From contig CAZGEG010000013.1 of the NCBI GenBank assembly GCA_964524835.1, forward strand, positions 58,010 to 122,009: 64,000 nt of DNA. Direction: 5' to 3'. Every line of letters begins with the position of its first letter. Position 1 is the first letter of the stretch. This document shows, one piece after another, positions 7,553 through 14,825 of the stretch. The notes beneath the pieces were generated by a model. That model searched no databases. It was not told where the DNA came from and saw only the letters and a list, made by a program, of their open reading frames with translations. The position numbers and the translations under genes are program-made. Source of the stretch: JACRCG01 sp964524835. GTDB taxonomy: Bacteria > Desulfobacterota > Desulfuromonadia > Geobacterales > Pseudopelobacteraceae.

Positions 7553-8068
7553 TTACTTGATGATGCCGCAGGCAATACGCGCACCGCCGCCACCTAACGG
7601 AGCAGGATGATCGGCATGGTTGTCTCCGCCCGCATGCACCATCAGCGAGCGACCGGCAAGATCGGCTGTTTTCAGACGCGGCGCCAGCACCGGCTGTTGT
7701 GCGTTACCCGCAGCATCCACGTAGAGAGCGGGCAGGTCCCCCAAATGCCCTTCACCCCAGGGTGTGTCGTGACGTTTGGAATTGGCCGGATCAAAGTGGC
7801 CGCCCGCCGCAAGGGCGGGGACCATGGCGCCGTCCTTCTCCAGGGGGGCACAGCTCGGGTTCTGGTGCAGATGGAATCCGTGCAGTCCGGGTGGCAGCCC
7901 TTTCAGTGACGGAGTGAATACGAGTCCGTACTTTGTTTCAGTGATTGAAACCTGTCCGACGCCGGGGCCAATGCCCTTTGCATCAACTATGTGCAGTGTA
8001 ACCGTTGATTCAGCGTGTACGCTGACGGCGCAAGACAGTATCAAGAGCGACAGGATGATTGTTTTCAT
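7553..8068 (-). CDS. sodC: Periplasmic superoxide dismutase [Cu-Zn]
   Basis: SodC converts superoxide to oxygen and hydrogen peroxide in the periplasm. The 171-residue precursor has a signal peptide ending at VHA (residue 19). The metal ligands are visible: His66 and His68 in HGFHLHQ, bridging His91 in GGHFDP, His100, His108 and Asp111 in GHLGDLPAL, and His145 in VHAGGDNH. Cys73 and Cys167 can form the conserved disulfide and Arg164 guides the substrate. AGGAG precedes the ATG at 8068. Together with the c'-like cytochrome downstream it suggests defence against oxygen or NO, inferred from context. Confidence 0.93.
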   Translation of the reverse strand: MKTIILSLLILSCAVSVHAESTVTLHIVDAKGIGPGVGQVSITETKYGLVFTPSLKGLPPGLHGFHLHQNPSCAPLEKDGAMVPALAAGGHFDPANSKRHDTPWGEGHLGDLPALYVDAAGNAQQPVLAPRLKTADLAGRSLMVHAGGDNHADHPAPLGGGGARIACGIIK

Positions 8069-8169
8069 AAGATCTCCTTTCGTGCCGACGACAATGCCGG
8101 CCTCTGCCGCCCCCTCGAATGCGCCGGCTGCCGGCATGGCCGCAGGGACGGGATACGAGCCATATGTGG

Positions 8170-8197
8170 AGTATATCCCAACTTTTTTTCTTTACAA
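8170..8197 (-). promoter_or_regulatory. Sigma-70-type promoter of sodC
   Basis: Read on the minus strand, TTGTAA (8192-8197) and TATACT (8170-8175) are 16 bases apart. The start would be near 8163, leaving a leader of about 95 bases before the sodC ATG. Confidence 0.5.
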
Positions 8198-8244
8198 GTG
8201 TACACGCGACCGCTTGGGCGGTCGTTCCGTATAAAGTTCTGTTG

Positions 8245-8365
8245 CATGCTTAGGTGTCAGGTCTAGGTTACATGCTTAGGTGTCATCATGCTTATACATG
8301 CTTAGGTGTCAGGTCTACACATTGACACTCAGCACACTTGTTTTGTCAATGTGTAGACCTGACAC
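8245..8365. repeat. Tandem 15-mers plus perfect 22-bp inverted repeat
   Basis: The 15-mer CATGCTTAGGTGTCA occurs at 8245-8259, 8271-8285 and 8297-8311, with a truncated copy at 8287-8294. The last copy runs into a perfect 22-bp inverted repeat: left arm 8306-8327 (starts GTGTCAGGTCTACAC), loop 16 bases, right arm 8344-8365. The arms resemble the REP sequences handled by IS200-like REP-associated transposases (inference); no transposase is present. The remaining intergenic DNA from 8366 to 8583 shows nothing else. Confidence 0.8.
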
Positions 8366-8583
8366 TATTGCCATACTCCTGAAATTGCTTCAACACCTGG
8401 ATAAGCTGAAAATACGGCTTCTGCCGTTGGACTACGAAGTCGATTTTGGCTACACACGAATAGTAATTTCATCAAAGTGCCTTTTAGTTACTATTGATCG
8501 CATAACGGGGTGGGGGAACACCGGCGGTTTAAGGCCGGTGCTTCTTCCTGGTTGGAAATTTAGCTCTTTTTGCTCTTTAGGAC

Positions 8584-8612
8584 TTGACCTGTGTAAACAA
8601 ATTGTTTATATT
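8584..8612 (+). promoter_or_regulatory. higBA promoter with embedded operator palindrome
   Basis: TTGACC (8584-8589) and TATATT (8607-8612) are 17 bases apart. Between them lies a perfect 15-base palindrome TAAACAAATTGTTTA (8594-8608), which overlaps the -10 box. A bound dimer, most simply HigA, would block polymerase. The predicted transcription start (about 8619) coincides with the first base of the higB ATG, so the message may be leaderless. Confidence 0.7.
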
Positions 8613-8618
8613 GTGTTC

Positions 8619-8900
8619 ATGATTTCATCATTCGCGAACAAAGAAACTGAAAAGCTCTTTACGACAGGGAAGTCCAGAAAACTTCCTCCGGAAATCATCA
8701 CCCGTTCGATCATGCGTTTGACGCAATTAGACAGTGCATGTGAAGTTACGGATTTGCTGATTCCTCCGTCCAACCGCCTTGAAACTCTTTCCGGTGATAG
8801 GGCGGGACAGTGGAGTATCAGGATTAATGACCAGTGGCGAATATGCTTTCGGTTTGTCAATGCTGAAGCAACTGACGTCGAAATAACCGATTACCATTAG
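8619..8900 (+). CDS. higB: Type II toxin, RelE/HigB family
   Basis: HigB toxins cleave mRNA on the ribosome. This 93-residue protein has the family pattern almost throughout: FANKETEKLF, SRKLPPEI near residue 22, PPSNRLETLSGDRAGQWSIRINDQWRICFRF and DVEITDY at the end. I start at the ATG at 8619; the open frame continues back to 8280, but that part is repeat DNA and not family-like. No ribosome site is seen, which fits the leaderless message predicted from the promoter. The antitoxin gene starts 10 bases after its stop. The toxin-first order is typical of higBA. Confidence 0.92.
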   Translation: MISSFANKETEKLFTTGKSRKLPPEIITRSIMRLTQLDSACEVTDLLIPPSNRLETLSGDRAGQWSIRINDQWRICFRFVNAEATDVEITDYH

Positions 8901-8910
8901 GAGAAACTTT

Positions 8911-9213
8911 ATGGCTATCAAAAACGGGCTTCCCCCCATTCATCCAGGAATATTTCTGAAGGAAATACTTGATGAACTTGGCTTGTCACAGAACGCTTTT
9001 GCTCATGCGATTGGCGTTTCACCAATGCGAATATCTCATGTTATCAAAGGATCACGGCCTGTTACAGCAGAACTGGCTGTTCTTTTCGGCAAAGTGTTCG
9101 GGCAGACACCTACCTACTGGATGAACTTGCAAACCAGCTATGACCTTAAGACCGCTCAAAAAGCGATGGCACAGAGAGTGCAACAAGTACAGCCACTTTT
9201 GATGGCTGCGTAG
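8911..9213 (+). CDS. higA: Antitoxin HigA (XRE/HTH family)
   Basis: The 100-residue protein has the HigA start (PPIHPGIFLKEILDELGLSQ) and a helix-turn-helix at about residues 26-50 (LSQNAFAHAIGVSPMRISHVIKGSRPVT), then TPTYWMNLQTSYDLK. It should neutralise HigB and repress the shared promoter through the palindrome at 8594-8608. AGGAGA lies just upstream of the ATG, so HigA has a strong ribosome site while HigB has none; this would favour antitoxin production. Confidence 0.93.
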   Translation: MAIKNGLPPIHPGIFLKEILDELGLSQNAFAHAIGVSPMRISHVIKGSRPVTAELAVLFGKVFGQTPTYWMNLQTSYDLKTAQKAMAQRVQQVQPLLMAA

Positions 9214-9365
9214 GACTGTTCACCAAAAAAGCTTCTTGTTTTCGAGGTCAATTACTAATCTGGCTGATTTATCGATTGTTCCATCTGGTTTCATTTGTTT
9301 TTCACAAATGCATGCTGCGGGGCTGAACCTGTATTTAGGAATGAAATCCCCTTCAAGAGCCTTTA

Positions 9366-9436
9366 GGGGACGTTGTTAAGATTGTAAACTTCGCTCTCAG
9401 GAATGAAGTTAAGTAAACCAACTTAACTACGTCCCC
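9366..9436. repeat. REP-like hairpin with GGGGACG ends
   Basis: The arm GGGGACGTTGTTAAG (9366-9380) pairs with CTTAACTACGTCCCC (9422-9436), one mismatch, around a 41-base loop. It lies in the gap between higA and the convergent zinc-ribbon gene. The arm sequence differs from the repeat at 8306-8365, so it is a second repeat family. It may act as a bidirectional terminator. The rest of the 272-base gap shows no gene. Confidence 0.7.
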
Positions 9437-9485
9437 TTTATCCCCATTGTGTAGCGAACTTACGCGTCCCTTCAGATCCTCTCTG

Positions 9486-10409
9486 TCAGAAGCTGCGGCT
9501 ACAGGCATTTAGTTCTTCCTGTAGCTTTGTATGTTCGGCATTGAGGTTGGATATCGCCGGGCTAAAACCGTAGTGATACGTTTCATAATTCTCGACGTAT
9601 TTGAACAGACTGTCGTAGATATTGAAAAGCTGATTGATCTTGTAGTAGCAGTCATAATAGCGGGGCGACGGAGTTGGTATCGAATAAGTGCTGGCTGCGC
9701 TACGTTTCTTAGTGACTATGTTGGTGTATTCTTCCAGCATGCTGTCAGTCAGGACATGACGATGGCTTGCCCATGTTGGTTTGTTGTCACCCTGTAGGTA
9801 CCAAGGCGAGGAGAGGTAGCTATAGCACTGATGGAAGCACTGGTCGATATTGGAATTTAGACCACTAACCACAGCATTGAAGCGCGCCTTGAACTGCTCG
9901 TCGCTGGCCGCATTACGCTGGGCAGTCGTCTGGCCGGAACCGCCGACGTCAATTGCAGGACGGTTCGCCATACGGCGGAAATTGTTAGCCGAGCAGGTCA
10001 TGAACAGTCCAAGAAGCAGTAGCATCGAGAGGACACGGATCATCAGTGTGGTCAACCGGCGGTCGAACAGGTCGCGGTACCAAGCGTCGGTTACCCTGAG
10101 TTCAGACTTGATATTAAGTTCCTCTTTACGGTTCAGTTCGAAGAGACGTGCCTGACCTCGCAGGAACTTTTCGATGATGATTCCGCAGTCGGAACAGTTA
10201 TTAGTTTTCTGCTGTTCACAACCGCATTTTGGGCAGGTAATGCGTTCTTCCAAAGGTGCGACGGATATCGGAGGCTGAGTCTCTGAGCTTTCGGGACAGA
10301 CATGAAAGCTAGTTGCACACTTGCTGCAGATAACCGACCAACCTTCCGGCGGGAGTTTGCTGCTATTGACCGACCCTTGAGCCGAGCATGATGGACATGC
10401 GACATTCAT
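9486..10409 (-). CDS. Zinc-ribbon membrane protein of unknown function
   Basis: The 307-residue protein starts with an MJ0042-type zinc ribbon: Cys5/Cys8 (CPSC) and Cys28/Cys31 (CSKC). A second ribbon follows: Cys59/Cys62 (CPKC) and Cys72/Cys75 (CSDC). A single transmembrane helix lies at about 120-139. The C-terminal 165 residues would be periplasmic, with FHQCYSYLSSPWYLQGD and several aromatic clusters and no family I recognise. GAGGAT precedes the ATG. It is the last of three minus-strand genes with signal or membrane segments and lower GC than the surrounding region. Two cytoplasmic ribbons joined to an outside domain could sense or tether something, but no function can be assigned. Confidence 0.75.
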   Translation of the reverse strand: MNVACPSCSAQGSVNSSKLPPEGWSVICSKCATSFHVCPESSETQPPISVAPLEERITCPKCGCEQQKTNNCSDCGIIIEKFLRGQARLFELNRKEELNIKSELRVTDAWYRDLFDRRLTTLMIRVLSMLLLLGLFMTCSANNFRRMANRPAIDVGGSGQTTAQRNAASDEQFKARFNAVVSGLNSNIDQCFHQCYSYLSSPWYLQGDNKPTWASHRHVLTDSMLEEYTNIVTKKRSAASTYSIPTPSPRYYDCYYKINQLFNIYDSLFKYVENYETYHYGFSPAISNLNAEHTKLQEELNACSRSF

Positions 10410-10544
10410 TAGACATCCTCGAAGCGTGAATAATGTGCGCTATGGTTGAACTTTAATGATTCTTCAGATCCTGCATTCAGGGCAGGTGATGTGCATATTG
10501 CTCCGGGAAATAGGCCTCTGTAGTGTGTAGCAGATACGGTCTGC

Positions 10545-11117
10545 TTATTGCCATCTGATGCGTCGCGCATTGAAGTCTATCTGGAAGCGGGAACTGTTCA
10601 GTACATCATTGCCAAGTAAGCCGTCATACGTGCCGACAGAGGTCACCGCTACCTCGACACTGCCCACCCGCTGCGGACCGATGCTGATAGTGTCGAGAAT
10701 TACAGAACCGACCAAACCGAACCCAGTTACCCCCTGAATCATCGCTATATCAGAATCTCTAGGGTTTATATCTAGCTGCTTGGCAATATTTGGACTGATC
10801 AGTGAGCTGGCTGCTCCTGTATCGAGGACAAACTGTCCCTTGATGTCTCGCCCCTTGTAGCTGACCGTGACTGGAACCACGATATGGTTATTGACCAACT
10901 TAAAAAGTGTCTCAGTCATGCTTTCGCTCTCTTGAATTTTCGGGCGAACTTTTGTGGTCTTATTGCGGCTTTTGGGAATCTTGACCGGATCATCCGTGAA
11001 GCTTATAGTACCGTTCTCATCCACATACTCATAGGTCTCGGCGACAGCCGACGAGAAGACAACGAGCACTAAAATTGTGAGGGTCATACATGTAAAGAGT
11101 GGCTGGGTAAGTTTCAT
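10545..11117 (-). CDS. Periplasmic DUF4124 / retropepsin-like aspartic protease
   Basis: This 190-residue protein has a signal peptide ending near Ala26 (SSAVAE). A short DUF4124 segment follows (YEYVDENGTISFTDDPVKIP, about 29-48). The rest is a clan AA aspartic protease domain with the catalytic DTGA motif (Asp99) in QFVLDTGAASSLI, then GVTGFG and the terminal GLLGNDVLNSSRFQIDF. One DTGA per chain means it should act as a dimer. Such proteins are periplasmic; substrates are unknown. The gene lies between the glutaredoxin-like and zinc-ribbon genes, with gaps of 139 and 135 bases, so co-transcription is possible but not shown. Confidence 0.85.
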   Translation of the reverse strand: MKLTQPLFTCMTLTILVLVVFSSAVAETYEYVDENGTISFTDDPVKIPKSRNKTTKVRPKIQESESMTETLFKLVNNHIVVPVTVSYKGRDIKGQFVLDTGAASSLISPNIAKQLDINPRDSDIAMIQGVTGFGLVGSVILDTISIGPQRVGSVEVAVTSVGTYDGLLGNDVLNSSRFQIDFNARRIRWQ

Positions 11118-11256
11118 GTTATGTTTTGCCCCCTAAGGAAGGTATCTTATGCGGCGATGTCGTTTTGTTATTCAAAAATTGGCGAAGTATATTCTTGCTT
11201 TTTATTTATCATCACACTTTGCCATCAATTAACTTAGGGCTATTGTCTAATGAAGT

Positions 11257-11868
11257 TTATTCTCTTTGTTTTGCGCTTTTTTGACGTTTTTCTGTTTCTG
11301 CTTTTTCTTTCCGGGATGGAGTGTAATTCATGAGGTTGTCAATTTCGTGCTCGAGTGACGCCGCATAACCGGTAGTTGTATGAGTGCCGATTACGAAAAA
11401 TGGCAATGCGACCCCGCCTTTTTCCTTGAATCTTGCACGATTCTCCGGACTAGAGTCATTGTTATATTTGATATACCGATATCCACGTGATTTTAAATAT
11501 TCCTCTGCTTCAATACATCCATGGCAATAAGAATCTTGTACATAAAATTCAATGATAATGTTACTGCTGCTTGAAGAGTCACTCACAACATTTGAAGAAT
11601 CACTCGGTAAATTTTGATCAGTATAAACATAGGGCTGAGTTAGTTTTGATGAAGTATTTTGGTCATTTTTCTTGATAACTGATTTCATTTTTACATTTTT
11701 ATTCTTTAGAGAATATGGCTTTCCTGATTTTAGCAACGCAGGATTAACAGTGTCATCCGACGTTCCGAATGCTCTTTTTGCCTCTTCGGTAGACCATTCT
11801 TGAGCCTCAGCACTATTTCCACTAAAGTTGAATGACGCAGAAATCAGTAAAACCAGTAAAAATCTCAT
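11257..11868 (-). CDS. Secreted glutaredoxin-like protein
   Basis: The 203-residue protein has a signal peptide (MRFLLVLLISASFNFSGNSAEA). A linker rich in Ser, Asn and Lys follows (about 25-98), then a glutaredoxin-like domain with the redox motif CHGC at 115-118 in FYVQDSYCHGCIEAEEYL. The cis-Pro region is GVALPFFVIG and the GY motif that follows binds substrate in glutaredoxins. The tail is highly charged. The ATG at 11868 has AGGGAGG upstream; the open frame back to 12057 covers palindromic non-coding DNA. GC is low compared with neighbours at 13 kb. It may reduce or isomerise disulfides in the envelope; the partner is unknown. Confidence 0.75.
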   Translation of the reverse strand: MRFLLVLLISASFNFSGNSAEAQEWSTEEAKRAFGTSDDTVNPALLKSGKPYSLKNKNVKMKSVIKKNDQNTSSKLTQPYVYTDQNLPSDSSNVVSDSSSSSNIIIEFYVQDSYCHGCIEAEEYLKSRGYRYIKYNNDSSPENRARFKEKGGVALPFFVIGTHTTTGYAASLEHEIDNLMNYTPSRKEKAETEKRQKSAKQRE

Positions 11869-11961
11869 GTAGAACCTCCCTTTATAGTTTCTCGGTTTGA
11901 ATTCGAGTTTTTCCCAGTATTGTTCAACTCGTAAATCACCGGTTAGAGCCGGGTTTGTATC

Positions 11962-12417
11962 TGTAGAAACATATTTATAGATGTAGAAACTTGTTTCTAC
12001 ATCTATAAATACAAAAAGTTTCTGTATGTATAAACTTCTGTGATTTTTGGGGTTCACTAAGTTTCTATATTTAGAAACTTAGTGACTTTCAGGTGCTTTG
12101 AGCGTTTTCTACATATATAAACTTTTTCAGTTTTGTACCGGCAATGCGGCCGTAGGGTACATACCAGAACTTTTTGTCTCTATCCCATCGCCCGCCCACA
12201 ACTCTTACCTGTTTCTGAAAAGTCGTTTCGTCATGCAATCGACTTTAACAATCAAACCATCCGGTCAAACCTGCTCCCTCCCTATCCCATCCGGACTCAA
12301 CAATCAAGTGCATTTTCAGATATTTACGAACATTAAAAGTGTAAAGTTTCTTTACACCTTTCTAAATTCCTCAAGCATTACAGCATATTACGGATGTGTA
12401 AAGTTTCTTTACACATC
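11962..12417. repeat. Palindrome array with AAGTTTCT core
   Basis: Within about 450 AT-rich bases the 8-mer AAGTTTCT or its inverse occurs at 11985, 12016, 12059, 12073, 12344 and 12401. It is embedded in palindromes: 11973-12010 (perfect 18-base arms, 2-base centre), 12054-12085 (14-base arms, 4-base centre), 12339-12357 (8-base arms, 3-base centre) and 12393-12417 (11-base arms, 3-base centre). Half-sites such as GATGTAGAAAC and GATGTGTAAAG are related. The stretch 11869-12542 holds no convincing gene. It may be an operator array, a protein-loading site or a mobile-element scar; none is proven. Confidence 0.75.
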
Positions 12418-12542
12418 TACTAACATACCGTAATCATAACAGTTTATAAAAATGGATTTATTTTCAGATAAGCGTTTTAATGAGAACAAATGGGTGGGGT
12501 ATTTTGTGGAATGCGCCCTGAAGCAGGATGTCCGGCACCCTT

Positions 12543-13349
12543 TTACGCCGGCTTGCGCGCAACAAGGCTTCCGTAGGCGATGGAGCCGAAAAAACAGCCG
12601 CTCTCCACCCTCCGGCGCGCCTCGTTCTTGAGGGCCTGCGCCAGCTCGGCGCTGATCCGTCCGTCAGCGGCGAGCACATCGGCGCCCCGGTCGGCAATAG
12701 TCAGCATGTAGTCCGGCTCGTGGGTTTCAACAATCCCCAGGCTGCGCTGCTTCACGACAGAGAAGCCTGCCCCCCGGACCAGGGACGGCAGCCGCTGGAT
12801 CAGCCAGCGGTCGTGCACCAGCGCCGCCATGGCCGCATCGGCACACGCCTGCAGCGGATCGAAGTCGCCGTTCGCCAGGGTTGTCGTCGTGTAGTTGCCG
12901 TCGAATACGGCCAGAGCGCCTCCGGGGCGGAGCACGCGGAACGCCTCCCGCAGCGCCGCTTCCGGCCAGGGGACATGACTGAGGGTCGTGTGGAAGAAAA
13001 CGGCATCGAAGCTGCCGCCGTCAAAGGGGAGGTAGCGGCAGTCCCCCTCGATGAAGCTGAGGTTCGGGAGACCGGCGGCCAATGTGCGAGCGGTCGCCAG
13101 AAACACCGGTGACGGGTCGATGCCGACGACCTTCCCGGCGGGGAGGCGGCGGGCGAGCTCACGGCTCACCGGCCCGGTGCCGCAGCCGACATCGAGCAGG
13201 TCGGCGGATTCCGGCAGATCGATGTCAGCAAGATAGGCAGCCAGCATGTCGCGCTGCTGCAGGTCGGCCGCCCGGCGCTCCAGGACCTGCGCCAGGCGCT
13301 CCTGAACGTCATCCCCCGCATCGGCTATCGTACTGTAGACATCAGCCAC
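12543..13349 (-). CDS. Class I SAM-dependent methyltransferase
   Basis: The 268-residue protein has motif I DVGCGTG at 53-59, the acidic end of strand 2 in VVGIDPSP, motif II-like SFDAVFFHTTLSHVP and the post-motif FRVLRPGGALAVFDG, so it is a Methyltransf_11/25-type enzyme. The substrate cannot be read from sequence; similar proteins methylate quinone precursors, small acids or antibiotics. GC is high, in contrast to the AT-rich stretch just downstream of it, so it marks the right border of the accessory region. No partner gene is adjacent. Confidence 0.85.
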   Translation of the reverse strand: MADVYSTIADAGDDVQERLAQVLERRAADLQQRDMLAAYLADIDLPESADLLDVGCGTGPVSRELARRLPAGKVVGIDPSPVFLATARTLAAGLPNLSFIEGDCRYLPFDGGSFDAVFFHTTLSHVPWPEAALREAFRVLRPGGALAVFDGNYTTTTLANGDFDPLQACADAAMAALVHDRWLIQRLPSLVRGAGFSVVKQRSLGIVETHEPDYMLTIADRGADVLAADGRISAELAQALKNEARRRVESGCFFGSIAYGSLVARKPA

Positions 13350-13392
13350 AGTTTCCCCCTCGTACCAACATCCAAACTAAAAGCAAAAACGA

Positions 13393-13508
13393 TTTCACGC
13401 AACGACGCGACGACGCAACGCTTTAAAAGCATGAGCATGGATTTAGTCTTAAAGACTTTCGTAGCGTCGTCGCCTAGAGGCGCCTACTTTTGGTGCGGCG
13501 TCGCGTGA
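13393..13508. repeat. REP-like inverted repeat built of ACGCRACG units
   Basis: The left arm (13393-13420) has three units of the type ACGCAACG/ACGCGACG. The right arm (13460-13508) is its inverse but is split by about 21 bases containing GGCGCC. The loop is AT-rich. The architecture equals that of the element at 892-1009 while the unit sequence differs. It fills the gap between the methyltransferase and the MFS gene. Confidence 0.75.
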
Positions 13509-13520
13509 GTAAAAGCCTTT

Positions 13521-14825
13521 TTACCCGTCTATCGTGATATTCCGGCAGTGCGTTTCCCTGATCCTGCTGGCCCCGGCTACGGCGATAACCGCACAGCCGA
13601 CCATGATCAGGAACCCGGTATGGTAATCGGAAGGCGCATACACCCGCACCCCGTTTTCAATCAGGCCGTTCCAGCGCAGGTCCAGTGCCCATCCAAACAG
13701 CGGCTGCATCACTGCGGCCCCGAAAAAGAGCCCCGTGTTCACCAGGCCAACCGCCATGCCGGACAGTGCGGGTGCGACGACCTCCTTGGCGTTGGCAAAT
13801 GTTACGACAAAGCCGCCCGCGCTGAGGCCGAGCAGGGCAAACTGGGCGATGCCGAACGGTCCGGGGTGCCACGGCAGATAGGCCAGGCCGAGACACGCCG
13901 ATGCGTAGAGAAGCGTGCCCCCAAGGATGACCGGCTTGCGGCGGCCGATGCGATCCGAGAACCAGCCGGCCAGCATGGAGCCGACCGCAAAACCGGCCAG
14001 CGCGAAGGTGGTATATTCTGCGGCCGCCGAGCGGGCCAGGCCGTGGACATCACGCAGGAACGGGATCGCCCAGAGGCCGACAAACGCCAGCATGCTGCCG
14101 ACCATGCCGAGATCAACCCACAATACCGGCCAGGCGGAGCCGGTGGCGACGACGCTCTTCAGGTCTGCCCACCAATGCCGCCTGCTGGGGGGATGGCTCG
14201 CCTTCCCTTCCATTTCCCGTATGGAGGGAAACCCCATATCCTCGGGGCGATTGCGCACGATCAGTGCCGACAGGACTGCCAGCAGCAGCGTGACGCCCCC
14301 CAGCACCAGAAATACGGAGCGCCAGGAATGGCTGCGCAGCACCCCCGCCAGCGGGCCGGCAGAGGCGATCGCGCCGACGTTGCCGAGGAGCAGCGTCAGC
14401 CCGCTGATCATGCCGAAATTGCGGTCGCTGAACCAGAGGCTGTTGCTCTTGAACAGCCCGACAAACACCACCGAAACTCCCAGTCCGACCAGGGCACGCC
14501 CGGCGGAAGCGCCGGCAAAGGTATCGGCCATGCCGAACAGGATCGAGCCGCACCCGGCCACAAGCGTGCCGGATGACACCGTAACCCGGGCCCCCAGGGT
14601 GTCGGCCAGCACGCCGGCCGGGATCTGCATGGCGGTGTAGATGTAGAAATACATCGCCGCCAGCGACCCGAGGGCTGCACCCGACGTATTGAAGGCCTTC
14701 ATCAGGTCGGCGGAAATTACCGCCGGCGCCATGCGGTGAAAAAATACCAGCATGTAGATGGCGGTCAGCACCGCAAAGATCGACCAGCGGGCCAGCAGGA
14801 AGCGGGTGCGGTTGTAGGTGGTCAC
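13521..14825 (-). CDS. MFS transporter
   Basis: This 434-residue protein has twelve predicted transmembrane helices and the family loop DTLGARV between helices 2 and 3, with WFSDRIGRRKPVI as the matching loop in the second half. The start is a GTG that overlaps the stop of the acyl-CoA ligase (GTGA), which implies coupled translation. It is therefore the last gene of the leucine/isovalerate unit. The substrate is unknown; a short or branched carboxylate is a reasonable guess from context. Confidence 0.85.
   Translation of the reverse strand: MTTYNRTRFLLARWSIFAVLTAIYMLVFFHRMAPAVISADLMKAFNTSGAALGSLAAMYFYIYTAMQIPAGVLADTLGARVTVSSGTLVAGCGSILFGMADTFAGASAGRALVGLGVSVVFVGLFKSNSLWFSDRNFGMISGLTLLLGNVGAIASAGPLAGVLRSHSWRSVFLVLGGVTLLLAVLSALIVRNRPEDMGFPSIREMEGKASHPPSRRHWWADLKSVVATGSAWPVLWVDLGMVGSMLAFVGLWAIPFLRDVHGLARSAAAEYTTFALAGFAVGSMLAGWFSDRIGRRKPVILGGTLLYASACLGLAYLPWHPGPFGIAQFALLGLSAGGFVVTFANAKEVVAPALSGMAVGLVNTGLFFGAAVMQPLFGWALDLRWNGLIENGVRVYAPSDYHTGFLIMVGCAVIAVAGASRIRETHCRNITIDG

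Noticed and set aside
8280..8618. N-terminal extension of HigB to 206 residues
   Set aside because: The extra part is encoded by the repeat cluster and promoter DNA and is not present in the family; start at 8619 fits length and alignment.
12098..12433. 111-codon plus-strand frame in the palindrome array
   Set aside because: Its translation repeats the words of the palindromes (VKFLYT twice) and has no ribosome site, so it is a by-product of the repeats.
13548..14576. 342-codon plus-strand frame opposite the MFS gene
   Set aside because: It is antisense to a clear 12-helix transporter; its Arg/Gly/Ala/His-rich composition is the usual shadow of high-GC DNA.
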